Shown here in pieces: positions 10,246 to 20,998 of a stretch of 64,000 nucleotides of DNA (the stretch's first letter is position 1; every line of letters starts with the position of its first letter). Origin of the DNA: Acanthochromis polyacanthus (taxonomy: Eukaryota > Chordata > Actinopteri > Pomacentridae). The notes below the pieces were generated by a model. It made no database searches. It had not been told where the DNA came from and saw only the letters and a list, made by a program, of their open reading frames with translations. The stretch covers positions 3,236,534 through 3,300,533 of the forward strand of contig NC_067119.1 of assembly GCF_021347895.1 (NCBI RefSeq). Reading direction: 5' to 3'. A program made the position numbers and the translations under genes.

Positions 10246-11705
10246 TGAGAGTGTGCTACTGATTGAGCTCACAAAAACTAAAACTTTCTTGTGCAGGTGC
10301 CACATCAACCATCCACAACAAATCTCACGTTTTACCAATTTCAAACAAATGAAACATTTCTGAAAGCATCGTTTACTAACGGGGAATGTGTTCAGAGGTT
10401 AGAAATACTGCTGCACGTGTGACAAATACAGTTGCATTCTGTCCTCCATGTGTTAATTAGAGCTTAATATGGTCGGAATATTTTGCTTGAATCTGTTATT
10501 TTTTCTATTCTTATGATTGATGCAGGTTATGCATCTTTTGGGTGGGAGCAATGATTCAAAAAATGAGAGAGTACTAGTGTCTGGTAGTTGAGTTTTGTAG
10601 TTTTATATTCCATTGTACAGTATACAGTACACTGTTGTTTCCCTTCAAAAATGCATTTCAAGTTCATTTCTGCACATTTCTGCTACTTTATTAGGCTATA
10701 GAAGTATTATCTCTTACAAAACAAGAAATGTTTATACCTATGCAGCAATAATAGTGATAACAAACCTCTGCTTCAGGAAACAGCATGAATGATGGTATAA
10801 AAATGAATGGTTTCCACTCATTAAATAGTCTTTCTACCCTCTGAGGAAGCAAAAACAGAGGCATTCACAAAGTGTTTGATGCATGACAGGTTGTTTCTTC
10901 ATGTAAAATAGATTTTTGGTTAAAACCTTCCTTTTTGACAAGGCTTATATTTAGGGCTGACTGGGTGACCCTGAGGGGGTCAGCTGCTGTCTTCATTGGC
11001 ACATCTGGCTTCCTCTTCGACGTCCCTTAGTTCTGCCCCTCGTTCTGCTGCTAGAGGACTAGGCTGCTGGGGGACCTCTCTGGATGCACTGAGCCCTTCT
11101 CTATTTACCTTCAGATTTAATATATATGCAGTTATTGCATTACACTAACTCTGTTTTTCCCCGTGTCCTTTCTCCGAGTGTCCCTGGTCCAGAGCTGGAT
11201 GCTTCAGATCTGTGGTTGCTGTCCCACCAACTGGTCTAGTCTCCATCATGTCCACTGTGGGATGCTGCTGCTGACCTTCCTCCAGCCCACTGCTTCCAGC
11301 TGCTCATTTCCACCAGTCTACTCTGCATCACCCTCACTATACTTGATATGCTCTTCTACATATTTTGGAGTTTCCTACCAGCTATATATATATTACATTT
11401 ATTGCCAGAGTTGTAAATCATGAGAGTAAACTATAAACCAGTTTCAATGTTAGCTTCTACTTTGTATTGTCTGTCTTATCATGCATGTATCAAATTGTGT
11501 TTTATGTTCCCTGTTCCCCTCTCCCTCTCTACCCCTCTCCACACCTCTACCTCTTCTGTAACCTCTCAGGTTTTTTTTCCTGTTAAAAGGGTGTTTTTGC
11601 CACTGTTGTCTTTGGGCTGCTCTGGGGGTTCATATGGGTTCTGTAAAGCATCTTGAGACAATTTCACTGTAATTGGTGCTATATAAATAAAATAGAAATT
11701 AAATT
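10246..11705 (+). repeat. Unit 2 downstream spacer ending in LINE 3' tail
   Basis: A spacer block repeated in units 3, 4 and 5 (from about 21131, 36150 and 50170). It ends with a LINE-type 3' tail: gtaaagcatcttgagac, then ggtgctatataaataaaat. Such tails are typical of fish L2-group LINEs. The open frames inside it (for example at 11163) recur in all units but carry no known domain, so I do not call them genes. Confidence 0.6.
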
Positions 11706-11854
11706 GGTTATGTCTTTGAAATCTGACTCAGAGATATTCTTGCCGATCTTCAATGTTACATTCATTACTAAACAACTTGTAAATGTTCATCTGCTTGAAA
11801 ACATTCAAAACCTTTCATGAAGCAGTCATGGAGCTGTAGATGTTTCATTACAAC

Positions 11855-11860
11855 TTTATT
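11855..11860 (-). terminator. Predicted poly(A) signal of ZNF gene 2
   Basis: Minus-strand AATAAA about 430 bp past the gene 2 stop codon. The same signal sits at the same place after genes 3, 4 and 5 (23372-23377, 39642-39647, 54740-54745). Confidence 0.55.
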
Positions 11861-12286
11861 TCATGTCCAGATCTCCTCTGCTGCAGTGACACACTCTGTT
11901 GTGTCCTACTGTCACAATGTCTCTGTATCTCGTTGCCTCCTTTTACTTGAAAGACGGCAGAGTTCAAGCTGAGTGGATTCCAGCAGTATGTTCACACCTG
12001 AACAGCCATGTTCTCTCAGCAGGATGTGAAAATGTTCCAAACAGCTTCACAATATCTCCAATCACTGCTCTGCTGATGAAGGATGTCGTGATAGCAGAAA
12101 TGTAGCAGTCTGTACCAATACCGTATCCATCCAGACATTCAGTTTGGTTCTTCTTCCTGCTCCACCACCACCACAGTCCAGACTCCATCTGGTCTAATCA
12201 TCAAGGATTGCTTACATACTTCCTCACAATTGTTGTTGAAGCACAGACTAAAGGTGCTTTAAATCTAAAACATCTACTTTTAACCT

Positions 12287-14104
12287 CTACCAGTGGATTC
12301 TCATGTGTTTTTTTAATCGATGATTATATCTGAAACTTTTGCTGCAGGTTTTACAAGAGTACGGCTTCTCATCTGTGTGACATCTCATGTGGGCAGTCAA
12401 ATAGGACCGTTGACTGAAGCTTGTTCCACAGGTTCCACAAGAATATGGCTTTTCACCTGTGTGATGTCTTATGTGGTCAGTCAAAACGGACCGATGACTG
12501 AAGCTTTTTCCACAGGTTCCACAAGAATATGGCTTCTCACCTGTGTGACATCTCATGTGGACAGTCAAATTGGAACGTTGACTAAAGCTTCTTCCACAGG
12601 TTCCACAAGAAAATGGCTTTCCCATTTTGTGAACTACTATGTGCCTATTATGTGCTGATGAATCAGAAAAACTTTTTCCACAAGTGTTACAAACATACGG
12701 CTTCTCACCCGAGTGACGTCTCATGTGGGCAGTCAAATTGGAACGTTTACTAAAGCTTTCTTCACAGGTTCCACAAGAATATGGCTTCTCACCTGTGTGA
12801 CATCTCATGTGGGCAGTCAAACTGGAACGTTGACTAAAGCTTTTTCCACAGGTTCCACAAGAATATGGCTTTCCCATTTTGTGAACTGCCACGTGCCTAT
12901 TATGTGCTGATGAATCAGAAAAACTTTTTCCACAAGTGTTACAAACATACGGCTTCTCACCTGTGTGACATCTCATGTGGGTAGTCAAATAGGACTGTTG
13001 AATGAAGCTTTTTCCACAGGTTCCACAAGAATATGGCTTCTCACCTGTGTGACTTCTCATGTGGGCAGTCAAATTGAAACGTCGACTAAAGCTTTTTCCA
13101 CAGGTTTCACAAGAATATGGCTTCTCACCTGTGTGATGTCTCATGTGGGCAGTCAAATTGGAACGTTGACTAAAGCTTTGTCCACAGGTTCCACAAGAAT
13201 ATGGCTTCTCACCTGTGTGATGTCTCATGTGGGCAGTCAAATTGGAACGTTGACTAAAGCTTTGTCCACAGGTTCCACAAGAATATGGCTTCTCACCTGT
13301 ATGGGTTCTGTGATGTTTGATTAATTTTGATTTATACCTAAAAGCTTTTCCACAGACATCACATGGTAGAGATTTTCTTGCCTTGTCATTATCACACTGT
13401 CTCTCTGACATTGGAGCATTGTCTACATCATTACTGTGACTGCTGTTACTCTGATCAATACATCTAGTTGATCCTGAGTCTACATCCTTGCATCCTTCCT
13501 GATCTGGGCTCTCAGCTACACAAGAGATGTGAAACAGGAGCTGATCACTGTTTGGTTTTGGTTCACTGTGGTCACTTTCCTCATCAGCAGGAGTCACCTC
13601 AAAGGTATCAGTCTCCTGTTTCAATCCAATTAACTCTTCCTCCTGACTGGAGCAGAGTTCATCCTGTTCCACTTTAATTTGTGGTAACCCTGGGTTTAAT
13701 TGGTCCAGACTGGTGCACAATTCTTCCTGTTCCATTTTAATTTGAGAAATCTCTGGGTTTGTTTGGTCCTGACTGGTGCAGAGTTCATCCTGTTCCACTT
13801 TAATTTGTGGTAACCCTGGGTTTAATTGGTCCAGACTGGTGCACAATTCTTCCTGTTCCATTTTAATTTGAGAAACCTCTGGGTTTAATTGGTCCAGACT
13901 GGTGCACAATTCTTCCTGTTCCATTTTAATTTGAGAAATCTCTGGGTTTGATTGGTCCTGACTGGTGCAGAGTTCCTCCTGCTGGTCTTTAATCCGTAGA
14001 GGCTCTGGGTCCTCATGGTCCACCATGGAGTTTTGTCTCCTGGTCATGGGGCTGATGGTCAACAACAGTCTTCTCATTCTCACAGACATAAGACTGTGGG
14101 AGCT
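12287..14104 (-). CDS. ZNF gene 2, exon 2: 13 C2H2 fingers, frame-uncoupled from exon 1
   Basis: Exon 2 after tccctccag|AGCTCC. It has five CTSxDQxNPxxxQIKxE repeats, the [11 protein letters not shown] block and 13 C2H2 fingers with TGEKP linkers. Fingers 6 and 9 are the odd type [17 protein letters not shown] with a KMGKP linker. Fingers 2 and 3 are identical. Near 14030-14036 the exon has GAGACAAAACTCC where genes 1, 4 and 5 have GAGAGAAACTCC. The extra base means the normal splice frame (ELPQSYV...) hits a stop soon after, while the fingers lie in the frame reading [12 protein letters not shown]. Translation would need an internal ATG (MSVRMRR or later) or another first exon. The final finger [17 protein letters not shown] is intact. 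Its local exon 1 is broken. Confidence 0.8.
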   Translation of the reverse strand, partial: SSHSLMSVRMRRLLLTISPMTRRQNSMVDHEDPEPLRIKDQQEELCTSQDQSNPEISQIKMEQEELCTSLDQLNPEVSQIKMEQEELCTSLDQLNPGLPQIKVEQDELCTSQDQTNPEISQIKMEQEELCTSLDQLNPGLPQIKVEQDELCSSQEEELIGLKQETDTFEVTPADEESDHSEPKPNSDQLLFHISCVAESPDQEGCKDVDSGSTRCIDQSNSSHSNDVDNAPMSERQCDNDKARKSLPCDVCGKAFRYKSKLIKHHRTHTGEKPYSCGTCGQSFSQRSNLTAHMRHHTGEKPYSCGTCGQSFSQRSNLTAHMRHHTGEKPYSCETCGKSFSRRFNLTAHMRSHTGEKPYSCGTCGKSFIQQSYLTTHMRCHTGEKPYVCNTCGKSFSDSSAHNRHVAVHKMGKPYSCGTCGKSFSQRSSLTAHMRCHTGEKPYSCGTCEESFSKRSNLTAHMRRHSGEKPYVCNTCGKSFSDSSAHNRHIVVHKMGKPFSCGTCGRSFSQRSNLTVHMRCHTGEKPYSCGTCGKSFSHRSVLTDHIRHHTGEKPYSCGTCGTSFSQRSYLTAHMRCHTDEKPYSCKTCSKSFRYNHRLKKHMRIHW

Positions 14105-14869
14105 CTGGAGGGACAAAGACACAAAAGATAATGGTTACTACTGTGATGATGAGAGAACACATCTGTCACTTTGTCCAGGACTGGCTGTCTCCAACAAAAT
14201 CAGCTCAAGAGTCGAATGTTTGAAGGAGAAAGAATATGATGGTTTATAACTGAAGTCTTGGAGCCATGACACAGCAGCAGCAACGATACAAGCATCTCCA
14301 AATGACTGAACATTTCTATGAACACTTTGTTCCACAGTGGATACAGGATCACAAAGATTCTAATGGTAAACACCACTGGGTACTTGTCTACACACAACAT
14401 AGACAGGTTTGATGTGGATCCATTAAAATCTGTCTGAAAAAAGCTGCTGTCCTCTTCAGCCTTCAAACCTGTCAGGACATCTGGATTTTAATGTTATTCT
14501 TATTTTACTGCTGGTCACTGTACTGTAGATTTGACTCATCAGTGAAAACCCAACATGTTAAAAGTGGAATGCAGTTGAACACATTACTCCTATACTCTCT
14601 AACTCTGTACGTGCGCTTTCTTTAGATCATGAATGATCTCTATACATGGAATTATGTCTCTGGACTGAAATGACGGAATGACTGAGTCCTCTGTCAGAGT
14701 TTTAGTATTAAACTGTTTGATAACACAATGCTGTTGCTGTCAGTGTGGAGGAGTTCAGATAAACACTTCCAGCAACTCTGAACAGGAAACTTTGGTTCTT
14801 GCTTCCAGGGTCAATCAACACAACGATCACGTTTTTAGAACTCCACAAATATCAACTAACAGACACCAT
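14105..14869 (-). other. Gene 2 intron, portion before hAT insertions
   Basis: Intronic sequence homologous to genes 1, 4 and 5. At about 14580-14590 it is continuous (gcagttgaacacattactcc) where genes 4 and 5 carry the LINE insertion, so it shows the LINE-free site. Confidence 0.65.
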
Positions 14870-15600
14870 TAGGGCTGCACAATATATCAAAAAAGTATCG
14901 TTTTTGCAATAATGGTAAGTGCGATATCCATATCGCAAAGTTGCGCGACAATTTTATGATTATTTAGATGTATAAATCATGCTTTTTGCATGCATAGATG
15001 TTTATTTGTGACCAATTGAGCACGACCTTAAACCCACCTCCCCCCACCCCGAATAGCACTTTTGCTACCAGCGCCACAACACAACATGGCAGGACATGAG
15101 AAAGACGACTGTAACAAAAACTTGTGCCTAAAAAACAGCGCACCTCCAAAATTTGGGAGTACTATGTCTTTAGGAGACAGGACGAGTCACAGACGCAAGC
15201 ACTTTGCAAGTCATGCCGAAAACTTGTGGCTACGTTGTGAGGAAACACTACAAATCTGCACAGCCACCTCGAACACAACCACAAGGAACTGCATGCTGTT
15301 TTCTTACAATCTAAAACACCACGAGCTACTCCACGAAGGCAGACAAACGAAAGGCAAGCACATAGACAACAATTGGTGAGAGTTTTTCTTCTGTTACACC
15401 ATATGAAAAAACTTCCAAGTGCCACCAAGATTTAACTGCGGCCATTACATGTTATATCGTGAAATGCACAGTCTCCGTTAATGTCGTGTGCAAAGAAGGT
15501 TTTTTGGATATGCTGAAAGAATTCAACCGCAGATACCAAGTGCCATCACAGAACTATTTACCAAGTCGCCATTCCACAGATGTACGAGGCATGCTTGGGG
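14870..15600 (+). mobile_element. hAT element E, 5' portion, degenerate
   Basis: Starts with TAGGGCTGCACAATA just after gacaccat. Genes 1 and 4 read gacaccatattatgagc at this point, confirming an insertion. The plus strand holds a decayed BED-type hAT N terminus (start MAGHEKDDC, then frame-broken C-x2-C and H residues, and SSVTPYEKTSKCHQDLTAAI). It is interrupted at 15601 by hAT element D. Its right end is not found. Confidence 0.65.
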
Positions 15601-16624
15601 TAGGGCTGCACGATTTTGGAAAAAAACCTAATTGCGATTTTTCTGACCAAAATTGCGATTGCGGTTCGATTTGCGATTTTTTTGATTTTATACTACATAA
15701 AAACAATACACAAATAATCTGCAGTTTCCAAAATACTTGTGTTTACATGGCAGCAGCGCCCTCTTCTGGAGAACAGAATTTTTTTATGGAGGCTCAAGAG
15801 CTGTTGTTTGACAAACTGTCAGTTTATTTAAAAGAAAAAAAATAATCTTAAACAATATTCATTAAACTTGAACATCAAAAATAAGTAACAGCATCTCTTA
15901 TTCTGTTGTGTAAACAAAAAAAAGATTAATTGCACACATTTTGTAAAAGTAGAAAAAGCTGCCTTGCATTTAACATGAACAATTATAAACTGGCTAAAGT
16001 GCAGTGTATTTGCCATTTTCTCTTGGCAGCAAAATATATAAAATAGCAAAGGCATAGTAAAAAACAGTTTTTTAAAACAATCTCTTTGTGATAAATCTTT
16101 GTGCTTTAGGTATAAATCAAGTATAAAATATTTCACAGGTTCTAGTAAAGCAAATGTTGTCTTGCTTGTTGTTCATGCAACATAAACTGGCCAATCTTTA
16201 CAAACAAAAATGATTAATTGCACACATTTTGTAAAAGTAGAAAAGCTGCCTTGCATGCAACATATACAATAATAAGCTATTCAGTGTAATTTCCCACTGG
16301 CATAAAAATATAATATGAAATGGCAAAGGCAGAGTAAACAAAAGTTACTGAAATATAAAAAAAACCCTTTGTGATAAATATTTGTGCTATAAATCAAGTA
16401 TAAACTTTTGCACAGGTTTTAGCAAAACAAACTATCTTCACACAATATAAACTGGCAAATCTTTACCCGAACTAAACTTGTCATAACAAAAAGTAATAAA
16501 ACTAATAATTACAAAACAAAATAAGTCTGCAGTCAACTCACTGTAACTGAGTAAAGATAAAACTTGCCTGTATATTGCACACACTTTAAATTAAAATAAT
16601 CAAAAACAAGAACAAAAGCTGCCT

Positions 16625-18814
16625 TTAGCAAAATAAAGTGCAAAATTGAGAACTTTGTGCCACAGTGCTATTTTCTTTAAGGTTTTTGGCTAAAAATACC
16701 AACATGTCCACCATTGTGGGCTTCACGCAGGCACGCTCGGAAGTCACAATGTTGCCACTGGCACTGAAAAGACGCTCTGAGGGCGAGCTCGTTGCAGGCA
16801 CACACAAATACTTACTGGCCAGTCTGCTTAGTATTCACACTGTGAATTTTCCACCAAGCCAAGGGGTCGCTTTCTTCAGCAATAACTGGAGCCATCAAAT
16901 AGCTGTTAAGTTCTGCTTCAATGATATCCTCCACCTGCACAACAACGGAGAGTGTCTGTTTGGTTAGGAGACTGCCCAGTGAGCGCAAGCCCTTCTTCTC
17001 CATTGCTCCTGTGTCGCTGCTGACTTGAGGTCTTCTCTCCTGTAAAACATAAAACAGTAATGCATTAATTCTTCTGTGAAAATTTTGAAATACAAATAAA
17101 TAAGGAGACTATTACCGTTTGCACAACCTCCTCCATCTCTGCCCTCACTCGTTCCTTAATATGCGTCACATTCTCTGGACTGGTGATGTAATCTTTTTTA
17201 AATCTGGGATTCAGAAGGGATGCGACATCCAGCAGCTCCCGTGTGGCTGGGTCACTGTAGTGTTTCTCCAAATAGGCTATGATTTTTGACTTAATGGTTT
17301 TGGTCAAGTCAGTGTCTTCTTCTTTGGCTGCCAGAGTTGTGCTTTTTAACAAATGGAGGACAGGTTTGAGGTATGAAACACTGACGTACTCTTCCCCCGA
17401 TAGGATGTCTGTAAACTCTTGGAGAGGTTTGAGGGCACTGTTTATGGATTCAAGCACCTTTATGTCCTGCCATGTAGGTACCAGGTGTCTTGTTTTTCTG
17501 TCTTCTGATAGTACTTGGTTCAATGCTTTGTTTTGTTCTAAAACTCGGTCTACCATCTTTTGTCTTGAACCCCACCTGGTTTGGCACTCAGTGATCAGTG
17601 TGTGCTCAGGTAGGTTGAGTTCTTTCTGGGCGTCTGTCAATTTTGTCTTCTTTTTCCAGCTGTGAGAAAAATGTCCCACCAGTTCTTTGCAAAGCTTCGT
17701 AGCTCGTGTGACCCGTGATTCATTTTTTACAGCATTTTCTGAAGAAAAGAGAACACAGATCTTTGAGATTGACAAATAGTTTAACGCAATAAGAAAACAA
17801 AAGAAACTCTCAAAGAAATCATAATTATTAACTGCAAATATATTTTTAAAAAACACTATAAAAATATTTCCAACAGCAAAATTTGATAAAATAATGAGTC
17901 TCAGCACACACACACACACACACACAAGACTAAGGGAAAAAAATAATCTTACCAATAGCCAAGTGGAGCCTGTGTCCAAAACATTGCAGCCTCATCCATT
18001 CGTTGAGCTCCACGGCTTTAATGACGTTTGCAGCATTGTCAGTGGTTATGCACGTCTGATTCCTGTCGCACAATCCTCAACTCATCAGCATCTCTTTTAT
18101 TGCGTTTGCTATGTTTTCTCCTGTGTGCTCCTCTGGGAAGTATGATGTCGTCAGACAGCGGCTTTTCAGGTTAAACTCGTGGTCAATAAAGTGCAGTGTA
18201 AGGCTGATGTATGGCTCCGTGGTCCTGCTTGACCACAAATCAGTAGTTGTAGCAAAATATTCAGTGTTTCTGAGTTCAGCTTCCACCTTTCCCCTGCATT
18301 CAGCGTACATCTGGGGGACTGCCACTTGACTAAAATAAATTCGGGATGGAATTGTGTAGCATCTGTCCAAAGTGTGGATCATGCTTTGAAAGCCTTCCCC
18401 TGAAACAGTACTTAAGGGAATCATCTCCTTGGCAATATAACGTGTAATAGCCGTTGTAATTTCAGCATGTCTTCTTGAGGACTTTTCATATGGTGTAACA
18501 GAAGCGAATGCTATTTGGATGGATGTTTGCTTACTTTTTCCTTGGCTAGTACTAGCCCCCGTCTGTTCTTCGTCCACACTTTTCATACATGCATCATACT
18601 GCTGTCGGTGGTGATTCCTCAAGTGTTGGTACAAATTAGACATGTTTCCTCTGGATCTGGCTACTGCACGACGACATATTTTGCATTTGGCTCGCTTTTG
18701 CTCCACATTGTTTTTCTCAAATCCTAAGTAAGTCCAAACAACTGAAATAGAGTTCTTTTTAGATACCAACTGCTCCGCACCCTCTTCTGTTACTGAAGAC
18801 GTTCCTTCAGCCAT
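16625..18814 (-). pseudogene. hAT transposase (element D), two disabling changes
   Basis: First exon (18814-17953): MAEGTSSVTEEGAEQL, WTYLGF, a BED finger (AKCKICRRAV...HLRNHH), TSIQIAFASVTPYEK, then FATTTDLWSSRTTEPY, a TGA at 18077-18079 where relatives have Trp, and CITTDNAANVIKAVE followed by the LHLAIG end and a gtaag donor. Second exon (17738-17116): ENAVKNESRV, SHSWKKK, ECQTRWGSRQKMVDR, LLNPRFKKDY. Third exon (17039-16625): ERRPQVSSDTG, DPLAWWKIHS, a frameshift near 16820, then YLCVPATSSPSERLFSASG with the catalytic-type Glu. One nonsense codon and one frameshift disable an otherwise complete gene, so it is relatively young. Confidence 0.85.
17903..17926. repeat. (CA)n microsatellite
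   Basis: About eleven CA repeats within an intron of hAT element D transposase. Confidence 0.85.
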
Positions 18815-19166
18815 TTTTACGGCGTTAATGTGTCACAATGAAAACTTTTTGCTCCTCACGGCATCGTAAAGTACACGTGCGGGTTTGTTATTGGCTACTG
18901 GCTAAAGCTAGCTGCGGTAGTGCAGTGCATACGCACTTGCTTCCTGTTGCCATTTCTGATTGGCCAAAGGCCAGGAGGATCACGAGACTCAACGTTTTTG
19001 ATTGGCAAATAGGTCTGTCAGTCAAATAGGGATTTAAAAAAAACAAACAAAAAAACCCCTCACCCTCGTGAGGTTAGGTTACCGCAGTAGTTATGTCGAT
19101 TAATCGTGCAGCCCTAGTTGTGTACATACTTATTTACGTCTCTGTCTCCTTTTTTTTCTTTTCTAG

Positions 19167-19242
19167 GTTTCCCAAAGACTATGGGTTGAGGAAGAAGTGG
19201 GAAGCAGCTCTGAGGAGAGAGGGGTTTGCTGCAACTATATAA
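19167..19242 (+). pseudogene. Orphan THAP-domain exon remnant
   Basis: After a polypyrimidine acceptor (ttttctag) the plus strand reads FPKDYGLRKKWEAALRREG and ends in TAA. This is the central part of a THAP domain (the FP, K and W positions are conserved). Neither the zinc-binding Cys pair upstream nor the C-x2-H part downstream is found. THAP domains occur in P, Kolobok and ISL2EU-type elements and in host THAP genes. I cannot tell which this came from. Confidence 0.6.
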
Positions 19243-19382
19243 CAGCCTAGAGAGAGAGAGATAAATTAATACTAATTAATATTAAAAATAATTCTGTTGT
19301 TTATTGTAATTGTGTTGTTCATTGTAAATGTAAATAAACTATCCTGTTCCGGTCTAGTTCCTTGATATATGTATATAACTGC

Positions 19383-19385
<3 letters not shown>

Positions 19386-19450
<65 letters not shown>
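19386..19450. repeat. (TA)n microsatellite
   Basis: Uninterrupted alternating TA tract of about 65 bp. Confidence 0.95.
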
Positions 19451-19457
<7 letters not shown>

Positions 19458-19689
19458 TAAATAGATTACATTTGCAATTAAATCTTTTGATCTCAAAACA
19501 TTTTCTACATGTCTAAGTATTTACATTTATATATGTAATGGCTGAACTGAAACGATTCCCTGGCCTCTGGACCTAAAGAATAAGATAACTAAAACTGCAG
19601 GCTACATTTGTAGGAAGCCTTTTTCTGTTTTTTTTTTCAGATCAAATATTCTCTATCAATAGCACATGTTTTGACGTTGACAATAATAC

Positions 19690-19960
19690 ATGGCCTTCTC
19701 AGTCTGCTGTGTCCGGTTGCCGTGGTAAGATGACCAGTTTAAGCTCCGCTAGCAAAATGCTAATTAAGTTTAACTTCCGCGCTGAATAAATTGTTTTGTG
19801 TTTTTAGCATTATCTGGAGGTTACCACGTGCACGACTGTGAGAGTAATATCAGTGTGTTTTACCAGCTCCTGCAAATAAACGGCGGATTTGATGCCAATA
19901 GGGAGAATGCTCCCAGTTTGATTATCTACACAATGCAAGAGAGAGTACACAACCACTACA
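19690..19960 (+). other. Block shared only by units 2 and 3 (partner 29432-29710), unknown
   Basis: Nearly identical in the introns of genes 2 and 3 and absent from genes 1 and 4. It holds an acceptor-like tgtttttag followed by an open frame with GGYHVHDCESNISVFYQLL. I do not recognise the protein. The frame runs antisense into ZNF exon 1, so it may be coincidental. It could be a transposon remnant brought in before units 2 and 3 separated. Confidence 0.5.
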
Positions 19961-20003
19961 CATGCTATAACTGGAATTATTCACCATCAAAACGCATACA
20001 CAC

Positions 20004-20161
20004 CTATGGGCTGTAAGGGGATGTGTGGTTTCCAGAGGACATCCAGCAGTCTGCGCTGACGATCAATCTCCTCCTGGTACTGGACGATGGTTTTTTCAAA
20101 CTCTAGCAGCAGCAGTTAGTCTGTCGCTGATCAACTCTCTCAAATACTCAACTGAACACAT
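20004..20161 (-). pseudogene. ZNF gene 2, exon 1 (14-bp deletion, premature stop)
   Basis: The start ATG (20161) and donor (CCCATAG|gtgtg) survive, giving MCSVEYLREL and SDRLTAAA. A 14-bp deletion relative to genes 1 and 4 then removes the GEIFSE codons and the frame reads RV-stop. The exon is 158 nt instead of 172. The coiled-coil half is therefore not translated. Together with the frame change in exon 2 this means a normal two-exon product cannot be made from gene 2. Confidence 0.85.
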
Positions 20162-20261
20162 CGTTACTTTAACGCTCTGCTATTTCTCATCCATACTATA
20201 ATACAGCCGTTTTATAGCTCAGTCCACACAGCAGTGAAGCTAACTCTGCTCATGCCTCTTC

Positions 20262-20998
20262 GGCTGAATCCCAAACCGCCCCCTACACACTATCCCTACA
20301 CACTACCCCTCCGTTTGCGCGTTCCCGTGGAGGGTCCTCCATATTAAGTGCCTTCCCAAACCGCGTAGTGCGGAGGGAGAGTGGACTGTTCAGCCCTTAA
20401 ATAGCGAGTCTGCATTGATGCTCACTCCGGACAACTTTTTCAGGAAGTGCAACGTCGAAATGGAGGAGGAAACAAACATATCGATGTAAGTTCCACATGC
20501 GTTCTTTATTTCTCCCACGCATTTTTCACACTGACAGAACATCACAAAAAGAGTGATGTAAAAAGATAAAACAAAAGAAACAAATCTTCTTCTCTGCTGA
20601 CGTTTGATTTAATTGTGCACCCCCTGACACCTTAAAATTTGAACACAACTGACAGAATTCATTTAGTCATTTGTTGGATCTGAAATGCCAGATAATAGGA
20701 CTGGAAAAAATGTGAGTGAAAAAAGTGGGATGCTTTCGTCTTCTGGAAGCAGCAGCGATCCTTGTTAGTTGCAACCTGTGCCATAGCGCTACAGCCATGC
20801 ACAGTAGGCGTTTCTGTTACCATGGCGATGACGTCTTCCGTTTTCCGGTGAGGCAACGGGGTGTCCCATTCCTGCCGATCGTATTTATACCCTCCCCCTT
20901 CAGTAATAGGTGCCCTCCACAGCTGCGAGTGTGACTTCTTTTGGAGTGACACTCGGTAGTGGAGGGGGAGTGTGTAGGGGGCGGTTTGGGATTCAGCC
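20262..20998. mobile_element. DNA transposon with about 28-bp TIRs, non-autonomous
   Basis: The left end GGCTGAATCCCAAACCGCC and the right end GGCGGTTTGGGATTCAGCC are inverted repeats extending to about 28 bp. It sits in the promoter-side sequence of gene 2. The corresponding uninterrupted sequence (catgcttctttgtttgcatc) is at about 44858-44879. The target duplication is unclear. At 20460 a small exon-like start ATGGAGGAGGAAACAAAC is followed by a gtaagt donor, perhaps a relic first exon. No transposase is seen. Confidence 0.75.

Larger units (their letters stand above)
15601..19116 (-). mobile_element. hAT element D with 15-bp TIRs
   Basis: The left end TAGGGCTGCACGATT and the right end AATCGTGCAGCCCTA are perfect 15-bp inverted repeats. 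The flanking 8-mers (gcttgggg and gttgtgta) do not match, so the target duplication is lost or the element has been rearranged. It carries a multi-exon minus-strand transposase (about 16625-18814). The region 15860-16620 next to the left end is AT-rich non-coding sequence containing an internal near-duplicate (about 15900-16140 and 16195-16460). Confidence 0.85.

Noticed and set aside
11163..11423. 86-codon frame in the unit spacer, repeated in units 3, 4 and 5
   Set aside because: Located in LINE-tail-associated spacer, broken by insertions in units 4 and 5, and without any known motif.
11899..12105. 68-codon plus-strand frame in the ZNF 3' UTR, present in four units
   Set aside because: Recurs because the units are duplicated. 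The copies differ mainly at amino-acid-changing sites, and the start is not an ATG in the full frame. It lies antisense to the ZNF 3' UTR.
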